Shown piece by piece: positions 1-8,518 of a stretch of 64,000 nucleotides of DNA. The stretch's first letter is position 1; each line of letters begins with the position of its first letter. The position numbers and the translations under genes were made by a program. The notes under the pieces were generated by a model, which searched no databases, had not been told where the DNA came from, and was given only the letters and a program-made list of their open reading frames with translations. The stretch comes from Iningainema tapete BLCC-T55 (GTDB lineage: Bacteria; Cyanobacteriota; Cyanobacteriia; Cyanobacteriales; Nostocaceae), in assembly GCF_014698965.1 (NCBI RefSeq), contig NZ_JACXAE010000134.1, forward strand, positions 186,001-250,000, given 5' to 3'.

Positions 1-269
1 TTTGTTGCTACAGGCTCAATTATCTGAGCTGAGCGCAAAATATCCTCATTCAACTCTTGCCCTTGTTGCTGAATTTCACTACCAGTTGCCGAGAAAGAAA
101 CCGGCGGACGATTATAGGTTAATGCACCGTCTGCTATGTAGTTGGGTGGTGGATCTGGTTGCATAGCCACCACCGTTGAACCTGCTACAACCAGAGCAAG
201 ACTGGCTAATCCAATCCATTTATACTTATCGAAAGCAATGAGATAGCGCTTAACAATCGGTGGAGTCAT
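1..269 (-). CDS. GumC/Wzz-like polysaccharide co-polymerase, N-terminal part
   Basis: This is the first 89 codons of a minus-strand gene cut by the window edge. The protein starts MTPPIVKRYLIAFDKYKWIG, followed by a hydrophobic segment (about residues 19-36) and then a periplasmic part with QQQGQEL. That N-terminus is typical of the cyanobacterial GumC family, inner-membrane co-polymerases (Wzz/PCP type) that control chain length and export of exopolysaccharide. It lies 137 bp downstream of the SLBB export gene on the same strand, so the two very likely form one export operon that continues outside the window. The family call is from memory of the N-terminal signature; the catalytic or coiled-coil portion is not visible here. 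Confidence 0.8.
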   Translation of the reverse strand, partial: MTPPIVKRYLIAFDKYKWIGLASLALVVAGSTVVAMQPDPPPNYIADGALTYNRPPVSFSATGSEIQQQGQELNEDILRSAQIIEPVAT

Positions 270-406
270 AGCAATAATAAAAACTCAGCGAAGTAGGGCG
301 AAAGTTTTAAGAAAAAGGTCTGATGTAAATTAAATAACGTGATTACTTTTACTACGTTATTTCTCTTACATTCTAACTTACACTTTTGGTGAGATGGTTA
401 TACAAA

Positions 407-1795
407 TTACCTATTTCCACCCAAGTATTCAAAGAAGCGGATAAAACTTTCAATATCGAAGAATGGTCGAGTAATTGTACTTATCAAGTTAGTGATTTTA
501 CCTAAGAAGTTCCGACTAACAACGATCACATCATTATCTTGAAGAGGTACATTTTGAGACGCATCTCCTGACAAAGCTTTTTTACCATTAATTTTTTGGG
601 TTATAGCTCTACCTCTTTCGGGATCAAAGCGAACCAAAGCAATATTGGTGAGGCTAGCACTATCAAGATTGACTCCACCTAAAGCATCGACAAAACTGCT
701 TCCATTTGGTAACGGGACAGTAACAATTCCTCCACCTGGGTAGTTTAAGATCCGAATTCTAATTTGCGGTACAGCTAGGGTGGAGCGTGCTACTAAATTG
801 CGATCATAATTATCATCTGTAGCGAGTTCACGACGTGGTATAATTACAGCATCGCCATCTTGAAGACGAAAATTAGGCTGTGCAGTGCCATTTTGCAAGG
901 GCGTATACAAGTCAACATTTTGTGACACTATAGAACCATCAACCAACTTTCGGCGCACTTTTATTTGTCGCAGATCTGCCATCATAGTCGAACCACCTGC
1001 GGTTAGCAATGCTTCACTTACACGAGATGTACCCGGATTAATTGGATAAATCCCAGGTCGAGTTACTTCTCCACTGATAGTTACACTAACAGGTCTTGGC
1101 GTACCTAGAGTTACTGAGACAACTGGCTTAACTAAAACACGATTGAGGCTCAAGCGAATTTTTTCTTGTGCTTCCTCCAAAGTCAAGCCTTGTAGAGACA
1201 ATGTACCTACTTGGGGGACGAAAATGTTTCCTTCAGTATTGATTTGAGCTTGAAAACTGTACTCCGGACGCAACCCCACTAGTGATAAAGTCACAACTGG
1301 GTTAACGACAAAACGGTTTAAACCCGAACGAATTTTCTGTTGTGCTTGTTTCAAAGTTAACCCTTGTAAAGGTAACGTTCCCAGTAACGGTACGATAATG
1401 TTACCTTCTGGATTAATTGCAGCTTGAAAACCCAAGTCGGGAAAGCGCTCAACTGAAACGGCAATTGTATCTCCTTGCCCTAATATATATGGACCAGGAG
1501 GACGCTGGGCAACAACGGTAACTACATCTCCAGGTCCCAAAATGTAGCGATTTAATTGTGGTAATACACCGTCGGTGCTACTGGGTGTTACCTCCCCACC
1601 AGGTAAAGGCGCTGGCGGTTGTGGTTGCGGTGGTAATTGTTGTCCAGTGCCAGTATTTTCTAAAAGTGTTGGCAGTCTTCCGGGAGGTGATTTTTGTTGG
1701 GGTGGTAAAGACTGAGCAAAAACAGGTTGGGCAGCTGTTGCTAAGAAAACGCTGACTTGAAGGCTGAAGGAAAACAGGGCGAAGCGTGCACGCAT
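407..1795 (-). CDS. SLBB/Wza-like polysaccharide export outer-membrane protein
   Basis: Periplasmic/outer-membrane polysaccharide export protein of the Wza/SLBB family, 462 aa from the chosen ATG. That start gives a clean Sec signal peptide (MRARFALFSFSLQ...QPVFA). An in-frame ATG at 1900 would add 35 charged residues before the signal. After a Pro-rich linker, the Poly_export unit is present twice: YILGPGDVVTV with YILGQGDTIAV, then INPEGNIIVPLLGTL and INTEGNIFVPQVGTL, each followed by a QGLTL...AQ(Q/E)KI helix. SLBB-type segments follow (VTISGEVTRPGIYPI; later VPLPNGSSFVDAL). It sits between the exosortase-associated gene and the GumC-like gene, which supports a role as the outer-membrane pore or its adaptor. 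Confidence 0.85.
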   Translation of the reverse strand: MRARFALFSFSLQVSVFLATAAQPVFAQSLPPQQKSPPGRLPTLLENTGTGQQLPPQPQPPAPLPGGEVTPSSTDGVLPQLNRYILGPGDVVTVVAQRPPGPYILGQGDTIAVSVERFPDLGFQAAINPEGNIIVPLLGTLPLQGLTLKQAQQKIRSGLNRFVVNPVVTLSLVGLRPEYSFQAQINTEGNIFVPQVGTLSLQGLTLEEAQEKIRLSLNRVLVKPVVSVTLGTPRPVSVTISGEVTRPGIYPINPGTSRVSEALLTAGGSTMMADLRQIKVRRKLVDGSIVSQNVDLYTPLQNGTAQPNFRLQDGDAVIIPRRELATDDNYDRNLVARSTLAVPQIRIRILNYPGGGIVTVPLPNGSSFVDALGGVNLDSASLTNIALVRFDPERGRAITQKINGKKALSGDASQNVPLQDNDVIVVSRNFLGKITNLISTITRPFFDIESFIRFFEYLGGNR

Positions 1796-1946
1796 ATTAT
1801 ACAAACAATCAAAGTTGGTGCAGTGACGCTGAACTAAAATTGTGGAGCGCCGACGAGTTGTTATTTTACTCTGAAAAGAGGCTAAATATACATTTTTCAT
1901 GTAAGGACATTTTACAAAAGTTATCTACTGTTATAAAATGCACCCA

Positions 1947-2642
1947 CTAATTACTAGAGAAAGCACTGGTCATTAAAGTAGCTTGCACTGTTTCCCCAAG
2001 AGACTGGGCTTGACGCCAATTAGTTTCCACCTGCCCAAAAGGCTCCATCGGAATCAGTATACTTACAGCCACCCAAGGAAGGCGGTGCTTACGCCATTGT
2101 GCCAATTGATCTGCCCAGAACCACGATAAAGGTGATGGATTTCCGCCACGAGACCAAGCATACCATTGTAAGACGGCAAAAGTTTTCTGTTTTGTCGAAG
2201 CGCGAAAAAATTGCGCTTTTACTTTGGTTAGTGGTTGCTTGACCGTAAATTCAGCATCTCGTTTTTGTGCTACATTCCACTGTCCCCAACTATTAATTTC
2301 TGTCCATTCCACTTCGGGTAGATCTTTATGATCTTTTTGTGGGAACAAAAGTAAGATAGCTTGATTTTTAGAGCCTTGTTGCTGGATGATTTGGTAAGAC
2401 CATTTGTGTCCGCCAATCTGCTCTTGTTTTTGTTGTAAAGTTTGCCAACCAGGAAGGGTTAACCCAGCTTTACTGATTTGTCTCAATTGTTTCATGTTAG
2501 TGATTTTTGCAGGTCCTTGCCAATCCCAGCGTCCTTTTAAGTATCCGGGAACTGCTCCCATTACTAATAACAGTAGCAACAGTATAATTACTACTATTTG
2601 AGAAAAGGAGCGTTCCTTGAGCAACTTGGAAAATGTTGTCAT
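1947..2642 (-). CDS. cyanoexosortase B system-associated protein
   Basis: A 231-aa protein with one N-terminal membrane anchor (about residues 16-34, I/L-rich) and a periplasmic domain. Conserved pieces include GLTLPGWQTL, GGHKW, VEWTEIN, QWYAWSRGGNPSP and WFWADQLAQWR. I recognise these as features of the small proteins encoded next to cyanoexosortase B in cyanobacteria. They resemble the EpsI-like partner fused to exosortases elsewhere and are presumed to act in sorting PEP-CTERM proteins or in exopolysaccharide assembly. The gene is 46 bp before the SLBB start (or 151 bp to the preferred start) on the same strand. The exosortase gene itself is not adjacent: upstream is a toxin-antitoxin pair on the other strand. 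Its exact biochemical role is unknown. Confidence 0.75.
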   Translation of the reverse strand: MTTFSKLLKERSFSQIVVIILLLLLLVMGAVPGYLKGRWDWQGPAKITNMKQLRQISKAGLTLPGWQTLQQKQEQIGGHKWSYQIIQQQGSKNQAILLLFPQKDHKDLPEVEWTEINSWGQWNVAQKRDAEFTVKQPLTKVKAQFFRASTKQKTFAVLQWYAWSRGGNPSPLSWFWADQLAQWRKHRLPWVAVSILIPMEPFGQVETNWRQAQSLGETVQATLMTSAFSSN

Positions 2643-2804
2643 TGGTAAACCCTGTAGTACTTAGACAAAAGTTTACTGCAAAAATTCAAACCCTGCATCA
2701 AGTACTACAGCTTTCGTGACTAACAGTCAGGTAGGCATGACTGTGCTATCTTACAAACAAACATATGCTAATTGAGGTACAAAACTAGATAGGAAAGAGA
2801 AATT

Positions 2805-3095
2805 ATGAAGAAAGATGAAGTTTTAGCAATTGTCGCAGCGCATCGAGAGCAATTGCAAGCAATGGGAGTGAAGTCTTTAGATTTATTTGGCTCAGTGGCA
2901 CGGGATGAAGCACGTCCAGATAGTGATGTAGATTTCTTGGTAGAGTTTGATCGCCCGGTGGGACTATTTGAGTTTAACCAAGTCCAGCTATATTTAGAGG
3001 ATATCTTAGGGCATTCTGTGGATATAGGAAGACCACAAGCTTTGAGGGAACATTTGCGGGAACCTATTCTTAAGGAGGCAATCCGTGCCATCTAG
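2805..3095 (+). CDS. mntA: MntA-like nucleotidyltransferase antitoxin
   Basis: Minimal nucleotidyltransferase of 96 aa. The polymerase-beta signature is intact: G29-S30 in LFGSVARDEARPDSDVDFLV, with the metal-binding Asp41 and Asp43. In characterised MntA/HepT systems this protein is the antitoxin and inactivates its HEPN partner by AMPylation near the catalytic motif. The reading frame overlaps the downstream HEPN gene by 11 bp, the usual arrangement for this pair. An upstream AGGAAAGAG-type ribosome site precedes the ATG. The family assignment is firm; activity on the neighbour is inferred from family knowledge. Confidence 0.9.
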   Translation: MKKDEVLAIVAAHREQLQAMGVKSLDLFGSVARDEARPDSDVDFLVEFDRPVGLFEFNQVQLYLEDILGHSVDIGRPQALREHLREPILKEAIRAI

Positions 3096-3438
3096 AGAAT
3101 GGCCTCTTCGTATTCAAGATATTCTCAAATCCGCTACAGTAATTATAGAGCGTACAGCTAGCATGACTTTTGAAGACTTCCAAGATAATGAGACAATTGC
3201 AAAAGCTGTACTTTATGACTTTGTAATTATCGGCGAAGCTACCAGAAATATCCCAGTTGAAATTAGATCCCGTTATCCAGAAATACCTTGGCGTTTGATG
3301 GGGAATATGCGCAATGTCATGACTCACGAATATTTCCAAGTGGACTTGGAGATAATTTGGAATGCTATCCAAAACAGCCTTCCATTGCTAATACCACAAA
3401 TACAAGACTTAATGGAGCGAGAAGAAATAGAACAATAG
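3085..3438 (+). CDS. hepT: HepT-like HEPN ribonuclease toxin (DUF86)
   Basis: HEPN-domain protein of 117 aa. The RNase motif R-x4-H is present as R76-NVMT-H81, followed by Tyr83, the residue typically AMPylated by MntA. The start is a GTG at 3085, inside the end of mntA, supported by a strong AAGGAGG at 3072-3078 with 6 bp spacing; this is why the GTG is preferred. In this family the protein is a tRNA/mRNA-cleaving toxin controlled by the overlapping nucleotidyltransferase. Catalytic residues look intact, so the module may be active. Confidence 0.88.
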   Translation: MPSREWPLRIQDILKSATVIIERTASMTFEDFQDNETIAKAVLYDFVIIGEATRNIPVEIRSRYPEIPWRLMGNMRNVMTHEYFQVDLEIIWNAIQNSLPLLIPQIQDLMEREEIEQ

Positions 3439-3475
3439 TTAAATTGATCGGCAAACATAACCAAAAAACAGACAA

Positions 3476-3595
3476 TCAAATCGTACCGTAGGCTCCCGTT
3501 TCATTAATGCGGAAAACATGCAGCTTGCGATTGGGATATTTTTGACGTGCTATTTGTGCAACTACAAATTCATCTTGATCAAGAAAGTACTCATT
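3476..3595 (-). pseudogene. short unidentified coding remnant
   Basis: On the minus strand 39 open codons read as EYFLDQDEF, VVAQIARQKYPNRKL, HVFRINETGAYG and end at TGA. The amino-acid composition is protein-like, but there is a stop just upstream (TAA at 3596-3598), no start and no ribosome site. It fills much of the 240-bp gap between hepT and the cysteine hydrolase. I could not assign a family. It is best read as a leftover of a deleted gene, and it may be chance. Confidence 0.3.
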
Positions 3596-3678
3596 TTACG
3601 TTGGCGTGGTCATCGAGTGCCATCACTCTCATAATTGCCTGGGGAATAATTGTGTCGGTAATTTCCAAGGAAGTCTTT

Positions 3679-4215
3679 ATGAACTTGTGCCTATTTATCA
3701 TTGATATTCAAAATGGATTTATAGCTCAAAATACAAGTCATATTCCCCAAACGGTTAAGTCTCTACTAGAGCAAAATATATTTGAATACGTTGTGTTCAC
3801 AAGATTTATAAATACCCTTGATAGTCCTTATGTAAAATATCTAAATTGGCATGGACTTTTTTCAGAAACAGAACAAAAAATTGTTGATGAAATTGAACCA
3901 TTTGCTCAAGTAATTTTTGATAAAACTGTATATACTGGTTGTAATGAAGAAACTCTTAGTTTTATAAGAAAAAGGAATATTCAGACAGTATTTATTTGTG
4001 GAATTGATACTGAAGGATGTGTGTTAAAAACTGCTATTGATTTTTTTGAAAACAATATTTTAACTTATGTTTTAGAGTATTACTCAGCATCAAATGGAGG
4101 TAAAAATTACCACCAAGCAGCTATTTTAGTTTTAAGTCAGCTAATTGGAAGAAACAATATTATAACTGAGCCTTTAGATAAAAATAATTTTAATAAATAC
4201 TTAATAAAAAATTAA
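3679..4215 (+). CDS. isochorismatase-family cysteine hydrolase
   Basis: Predicted 178-aa hydrolase from the ATG at 3679, preceded by AAGGAAG. The open frame extends 44 codons further up, but that part lacks family similarity. The family catalytic triad is visible: Asp9 (FIIDIQNGF), Lys82 (FDKTVYTG) and Cys114 (GIDTEGCV), the last preceded by the segment expected for the cis-peptide loop. Members hydrolyse amides or esters (nicotinamidase, isochorismatase, carbamoylases); the substrate cannot be told. AT-rich codon use (many AAA/ATA/TTT) differs from neighbouring genes and hints at acquisition. The following unknown gene starts 39 bp downstream on the same strand, suggesting a two-gene operon. 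Confidence 0.82.
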   Translation: MNLCLFIIDIQNGFIAQNTSHIPQTVKSLLEQNIFEYVVFTRFINTLDSPYVKYLNWHGLFSETEQKIVDEIEPFAQVIFDKTVYTGCNEETLSFIRKRNIQTVFICGIDTEGCVLKTAIDFFENNILTYVLEYYSASNGGKNYHQAAILVLSQLIGRNNIITEPLDKNNFNKYLIKN

Positions 4216-4254
4216 ATTTTTATTGTAAAGGAAACTATACCCTCTCAATCCTTA

Positions 4255-4899
4255 ATGACTGAAGAGACTACACCATCGATCACCTCTCAATCCAAGCAAA
4301 CAATGAAACCATCGCTCTTAAGTGACTTTACTGTCTCAGTTAGACATCAAATTTGGGAAGAATCACCGGAAGTAGCCGAGCTTTACCGGGGAATCTACTC
4401 TGTAACCCTGAATTTTTTGGTAACTGTAATGTTTGTACCATTTGAAAGAACTGTAGATAATTGGCCTCCTATTTTACCAGAAAATGTTGATGAGGTTACT
4501 TCAAAACTCGAAGCAAGACTTTTTACTATAGCACTTTCAGATTACACTGTCACACCAAATTCACACATTAAGGAACAACAGGAACTGATTACTCTACCGT
4601 TGGTTTCAGAAGAGGCGAAATTGGATAGTTTGACAGAAATCAAAGTCGTACTTTACGTTAGCCCTCAAAAATTTGAAATTTTTAGTCAAGAATTATCTTG
4701 GTTGGCAGAACAGACTCCTAGTGTGCATGATTATGTCAGAATATCTGAAATTGAAAATCTCGAAATAGCAAAATTTATTCTATCTGACCTTATAGGTTCA
4801 AATCATTTTTCAGCCGAGCATTTGATAATTTTGAGACGGGAATATGAATATGCACAAAAAAACCTCAAGGAAAGTAGGCGCTATAGCAATCCTAATTGA
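4255..4899 (+). CDS. unknown protein downstream of cysteine hydrolase
   Basis: A 214-aa protein that I do not recognise. It has no signal peptide and no clear membrane helix. It contains a mixed alpha/beta-looking core (about residues 30-150, e.g. TVSVRHQIWEESPEV, TEIKVVLYVSP) and a charged helical C-terminus rich in Glu/Arg. It is probably cytoplasmic and soluble. The short spacing from the hydrolase (39 bp) suggests co-transcription. The sequence reads as a genuine coding region with a single uninterrupted frame, but no function is proposed. Confidence 0.6.
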   Translation: MTEETTPSITSQSKQTMKPSLLSDFTVSVRHQIWEESPEVAELYRGIYSVTLNFLVTVMFVPFERTVDNWPPILPENVDEVTSKLEARLFTIALSDYTVTPNSHIKEQQELITLPLVSEEAKLDSLTEIKVVLYVSPQKFEIFSQELSWLAEQTPSVHDYVRISEIENLEIAKFILSDLIGSNHFSAEHLIILRREYEYAQKNLKESRRYSNPN

Positions 4900-4908
4900 G
4901 TTATGAAC

Positions 4909-4934
4909 CGCCAAGACGCCAAGAACGCCAAGAA
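4909..4934. repeat. short tandem repeat of CGCCAAGA units
   Basis: Three near-tandem units of CGCCAAGA(A) occur between two genes. This kind of short repeated unit is frequent in intergenic regions of filamentous cyanobacteria. No function is suggested. Confidence 0.5.
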
Positions 4935-5096
4935 AAGAAAGACTTGTATTTACAAATCATTTAGGACTGCTATAGGTAGTATGTTACTAAAAAAACGCTG
5001 CTAAAAAGGATTATTTGCACACTGTTTCACATACACGCACTAGCTACAAACCCATGTTTCAGTATTTCGGACTATGCCGACAAATTTTCGTACAAA

Positions 5097-5111
5097 CGCC
5101 CCGCTGGGGCG
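5097..5111 (-). terminator. GC-rich hairpin after unknown gene
   Basis: Inverted repeat CGCCCC-GCT-GGGGCG lies 10 bp beyond the stop of the minus-strand gene at 5122. On the minus strand it is followed only by TTTGTACG, so a T-tract is weak. It could be a poor intrinsic terminator or just an extragenic palindrome. Confidence 0.35.
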
Positions 5112-5121
5112 GATGAAGTTA

Positions 5122-5700
5122 TTAGTCTGGGAAGGCTTCACCAGTCATTGGGTTGCGGATGTATAGCCCTAGTGTTAAACTGCGGATCACTTCATCCCAC
5201 ACGGGTATGAGCTGTTCTGCTTGATCTGCCCAATAATCGAATGTAATTAAACATTGAATATTAGATCCCAAGGCAATGCAAGTCCGCGAAAAAGCTTCCC
5301 TTGGCTCTTGCTGGGTGTCGATAAACTTAATCTCTGCCCAGACGATTCGGGCAGTTTGGCGCTTGACGGTGATGACTTCTCCCTTAGCAATTGGGTTGCG
5401 ACTGTCATTTTCCAGTACTTTCTTTAAAGTGGATGCCAGAGGGAATGTACTCCAGTCGTTAGGAGGCAGGTGATTGAAAGATACTTCTAGACAACAATCA
5501 TCGTCAGGCGGTTTTCGATCCATGAACTTGAATGATTTTTCTTGTGGCTCAAAAACCCAATTCTGGGGTACATTGAAGCGAACAGCCCCTCGATCTGCTA
5601 CAAAAATCTTATAGCCTGATGGAGATTCCCAGCGATGATCGGGTTTTAGTTCAAGCGTTTTTTTTATCCACTGAAGATTGCTTTTCTTACGCTTTGCCAT
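5122..5700 (-). CDS. conserved-type hypothetical protein
   Basis: A 192-aa soluble protein. The start is Lys/Arg-rich (MAKRKKSNLQW), followed by a compact domain with SPSGYKIFVADRGAVRF and VPQNWVF, an acidic turn (PPDDDCCLEV) and a C-terminal helix (ADQAEQLIPVWDEVIRSL). No signal peptide or membrane segment is seen. I believe it belongs to an uncharacterised cyanobacterial family but cannot name a domain. It is a single-gene unit between the repeat region and the divergently oriented Uma2 gene. Confidence 0.6.
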   Translation of the reverse strand: MAKRKKSNLQWIKKTLELKPDHRWESPSGYKIFVADRGAVRFNVPQNWVFEPQEKSFKFMDRKPPDDDCCLEVSFNHLPPNDWSTFPLASTLKKVLENDSRNPIAKGEVITVKRQTARIVWAEIKFIDTQQEPREAFSRTCIALGSNIQCLITFDYWADQAEQLIPVWDEVIRSLTLGLYIRNPMTGEAFPD

Positions 5701-5877
5701 AGTGTCAAGTGCAAATAGGAGTATTGACTGCGATTGTTCCTTTGGGTTAATACTATCAAATTCAGCAAATTGAAAAGTTTTTGGGCTATTGGATTTGGGA
5801 TCGAATGTTGAGCGCAGGTAAAATTGATAGCATAGCTTCCAAGAACATTCAAAAGTTAGATGTGATCAGCGATCGCC

Positions 5878-6501
5878 ATGTACGCAGCAATTACCCAGCC
5901 ACTGACTTTTGCCGAGTTCCTCACCTGGGATGATGGTTCAGGTAGGGAGTTTGAATTAATCGATGGAGTTCCCGTGCCATTATCTGAACCAAATGCGAAT
6001 CATGAGGATTTAATAGAGCGTCTTTGCTCCTACCTTGAAACTCACTGTCAAGAGTTAGATTTACCATATGTTTCCCGGCAATCCAAGCAGGTTCGGTTAA
6101 AGGTAGAACCAGGAGAAAAGGAAAAAAGCCGCAAAGCCGATATTGTGATTTTTGCCAAAGTTGAGTGGCAACGAATGAAAGGTAGCTCTAGTTCTGCCGC
6201 TGCTTACATTCCGCCTCCAGGAATTATCGAGGTAGTCAGCAATAATTGGAAAGACGACTATCTGACAAAACTCGCTGAGTACGAGGATTTGGGCGTTTGG
6301 GAATATTGGATTGTAGATTACGCTGCTTATGGAGGAATTCGCTACATCGGTTCGCCCAAGCAACCGACAATTACGATTTATCAACTTGAGGATGGTGAAT
6401 ACTTACCAGGTAAGACATTTAGAGGGCAAGAGCGAATTGAATCCAAGTTGTTTCCCAATCTGCCCCTTACGGCTGAACAAATATTTGCCATGAGCAGGTA
6501 G
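5878..6501 (+). CDS. Uma2-family (DUF820) PD-(D/E)XK-fold protein
   Basis: A 207-aa Uma2/DUF820 protein, a family greatly expanded in filamentous cyanobacteria. Recognisable pieces are TFAEFLTWDDGSGREFELIDG, KADIVIF (the Asp of the nuclease-like core), PPPGIIEVVS (the Glu) and the closing DYLTKLAEYEDLGVWEYWIVD. The fold is restriction-endonuclease-like, but no biological role has been shown for most members. The gene starts 1 bp after a GCGATCGC HIP1 site. It is a stand-alone unit converging on the ABC transporter gene. Confidence 0.85.
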   Translation: MYAAITQPLTFAEFLTWDDGSGREFELIDGVPVPLSEPNANHEDLIERLCSYLETHCQELDLPYVSRQSKQVRLKVEPGEKEKSRKADIVIFAKVEWQRMKGSSSSAAAYIPPPGIIEVVSNNWKDDYLTKLAEYEDLGVWEYWIVDYAAYGGIRYIGSPKQPTITIYQLEDGEYLPGKTFRGQERIESKLFPNLPLTAEQIFAMSR

Positions 6502-6514
6502 CTGCAATTCGCAA

Positions 6515-8347
6515 TTATAAGACTTTACAGGTTTTGCGCAAATCATCGAATTTGCCTTGTGCTTCTATTCTACCTTTTTTCAGAACGATGACTTGGTCGG
6601 CGCGACGCAAAACCCAAGGACGGTGAGAAACAACAAGACAAGTTGGTGTCCAAGGAGTTCCGGTTGCGTCTTTTAAGATTCTAGAGTTTCTTGCTGCGAA
6701 TATGCGCGACCATAATTTTTGTTCAGTTTCTACATCCAAAGCACTGGAAAGATCGTCAAAGACTAACAATTCTGGAAAGCGCACAAACATCCGCGCTGCC
6801 GCTGCCCTTTGTAATTGCCCTCCCGATAGTCGCACGCCCTTAGGTCCCAGTAATGTCAATAGTCCCTCCGGCATAGCTGCTACATCCCTTTCAAACACTG
6901 CTAGTTCAATCGCTTTTGCTAAGTCAACAGAATGTTGATCGAGTCCGAGTAGGATATTTTCCAGCAGCGAATAGCTAAAAAGTTCTGGGATTTGAGGAGT
7001 ATATGCGCTCCGGGGAGGAACGAAGAAGTTGGCAGGATCATCGACTTTGTAGCCATTCCAGTATATCGCTCCCGCTTGCATCGGCAACAACCCCAGCAAC
7101 AAGCGGAGTAGGGTTGTTTTACCAGAGCCGATGCGACCGGTGATAACTGTAAAACTGCCCCGCGCAATTTTTAGGTTCACATCAGTTATCCCCCGGTCGG
7201 TATCGGGATAATGATAAGTTAGGTTAGAGACAGTTAGCTCGTGCAGGCGATCGCTCTGATTCCACCGTGGTTGGTTCACCTTTGGTAATTCCAGTTTGCG
7301 ATCGCCTAAGACATTAAGATAAAGGTGATTGTGTGCTACCAAAGTTTCCGCTTTCACCCCAGACAGTAGAGCTTCCATCCGCTCAAAGGAAACTTCAGTC
7401 TGCTTAGACACCGCCAGGAAAAGACCAAAGAATTTGATAAAGAAGGTGATAAAAGATAGATTGTAGACAAAAAAGGCAAAGTCACCTACTGTGAGCTTGC
7501 CCACATCACCCTGCATCTCGTTTGCCGCCAAAAGCAAAATCAAACCCGTCCCAATACTCACCATATTTTCAAAGCTAGAATTTAGGACTGAGGTGAGCAA
7601 TTGATCCTTGAGCATCATCTGGCGGCGTTGTTCGTTGACTTGGCGGAAATAGTCAATTACTTCTTTTTCCGCTCCTGCCACCTTAATGGCTTGCACAGAG
7701 CTAAATATCTCGCCGATTATGCCTGTAACCTGTTCAGTAGCTTGACGACTGGCTTGCCGATACCGTTTGATTCGCTTTTGCGCCTGCTGAATGACTGCTA
7801 CCATGACAACTAGGGGCAGGAAGACGAAGATTGTCATCCAGACATTGATGGTTAGTAGAATTGCAACAGAACCAAAGGCAAACAATCCCGCGCCGATATT
7901 TTCTCCTACAAAGGCAACGTTGTTTTCTACCTGCTGGGCATCATCACGGAAGTAGCTCATCACTTCACCCGGCGATACGGTTTTGCCACTCTCATCAGTT
8001 GATAGAGGCATAGCTCCAGGACGGTTTAAGATGCTCTCCAAAAGATTGCGCCGCAGCAATGAACTCATAGTGAAACGGTGCTGAGTTTTGGTAAAACGAC
8101 CCCCAAATAAAACGACTACTTGTCCCAAACCTATGCTCAGTAACACTGCAATTAATGTCCAAGGAGATAAGCCCAGTTGGGATTTACCCGTTAGAGTGTT
8201 GAAAAATTCACGGATAACCAAGCCTGGTACGGCAGGCAAGCCCATGATTAAGATCCAGAAAAAGCTGTCAATTAAGTAAAGCCTTGGATTATAGCACATC
8301 ATGCGCCATAATAATTTCCAGGCAGATACCTTTTTTATCGCTGCCAT
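6515..8347 (-). CDS. ABC exporter half-transporter (TMD-NBD)
   Basis: Fused exporter half, 610 aa from the ATG at 8347, which has AGAGGT upstream; an ATG at 8419 would add 24 residues. The N-terminal half has about six membrane segments. The ATPase shows Walker A (GRIGSGKTTLL), signature LSGGQLQR, Walker B ending LLVFDD, D-loop SALD and the switch His in VVSHR. Residues after the last helix (ETLVAHNHLYLNVLG) form an unusual linker. A second half-transporter of similar architecture lies at 11411-13153 on the same strand, and I suspect the two work as a heterodimer. The substrate is unknown. Confidence 0.85.
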   Translation of the reverse strand: MAAIKKVSAWKLLWRMMCYNPRLYLIDSFFWILIMGLPAVPGLVIREFFNTLTGKSQLGLSPWTLIAVLLSIGLGQVVVLFGGRFTKTQHRFTMSSLLRRNLLESILNRPGAMPLSTDESGKTVSPGEVMSYFRDDAQQVENNVAFVGENIGAGLFAFGSVAILLTINVWMTIFVFLPLVVMVAVIQQAQKRIKRYRQASRQATEQVTGIIGEIFSSVQAIKVAGAEKEVIDYFRQVNEQRRQMMLKDQLLTSVLNSSFENMVSIGTGLILLLAANEMQGDVGKLTVGDFAFFVYNLSFITFFIKFFGLFLAVSKQTEVSFERMEALLSGVKAETLVAHNHLYLNVLGDRKLELPKVNQPRWNQSDRLHELTVSNLTYHYPDTDRGITDVNLKIARGSFTVITGRIGSGKTTLLRLLLGLLPMQAGAIYWNGYKVDDPANFFVPPRSAYTPQIPELFSYSLLENILLGLDQHSVDLAKAIELAVFERDVAAMPEGLLTLLGPKGVRLSGGQLQRAAAARMFVRFPELLVFDDLSSALDVETEQKLWSRIFAARNSRILKDATGTPWTPTCLVVSHRPWVLRRADQVIVLKKGRIEAQGKFDDLRKTCKVL

Positions 8348-8518
8348 CAAAACCTCTCGAAGGGTACTGCAACTATGTCGCGCAATTAAATTAAAGCGTA
8401 TTAAAGAGTGCGATCGCACTCTTTGCCCACCTGTAGCGCAAATTAAAGAGTTACGACTTTATGCGCAGTGAGGTTATTCTTTTATTTTATAATTCTATTA
8501 AGAATAGGAGTTAAGTGA

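Noticed and set aside
5664-5852. Minus-strand frame upstream of the unknown gene at 5122
   Set aside because: It overlaps the start of the real gene in another frame, has no ribosome site and no protein-like pattern.
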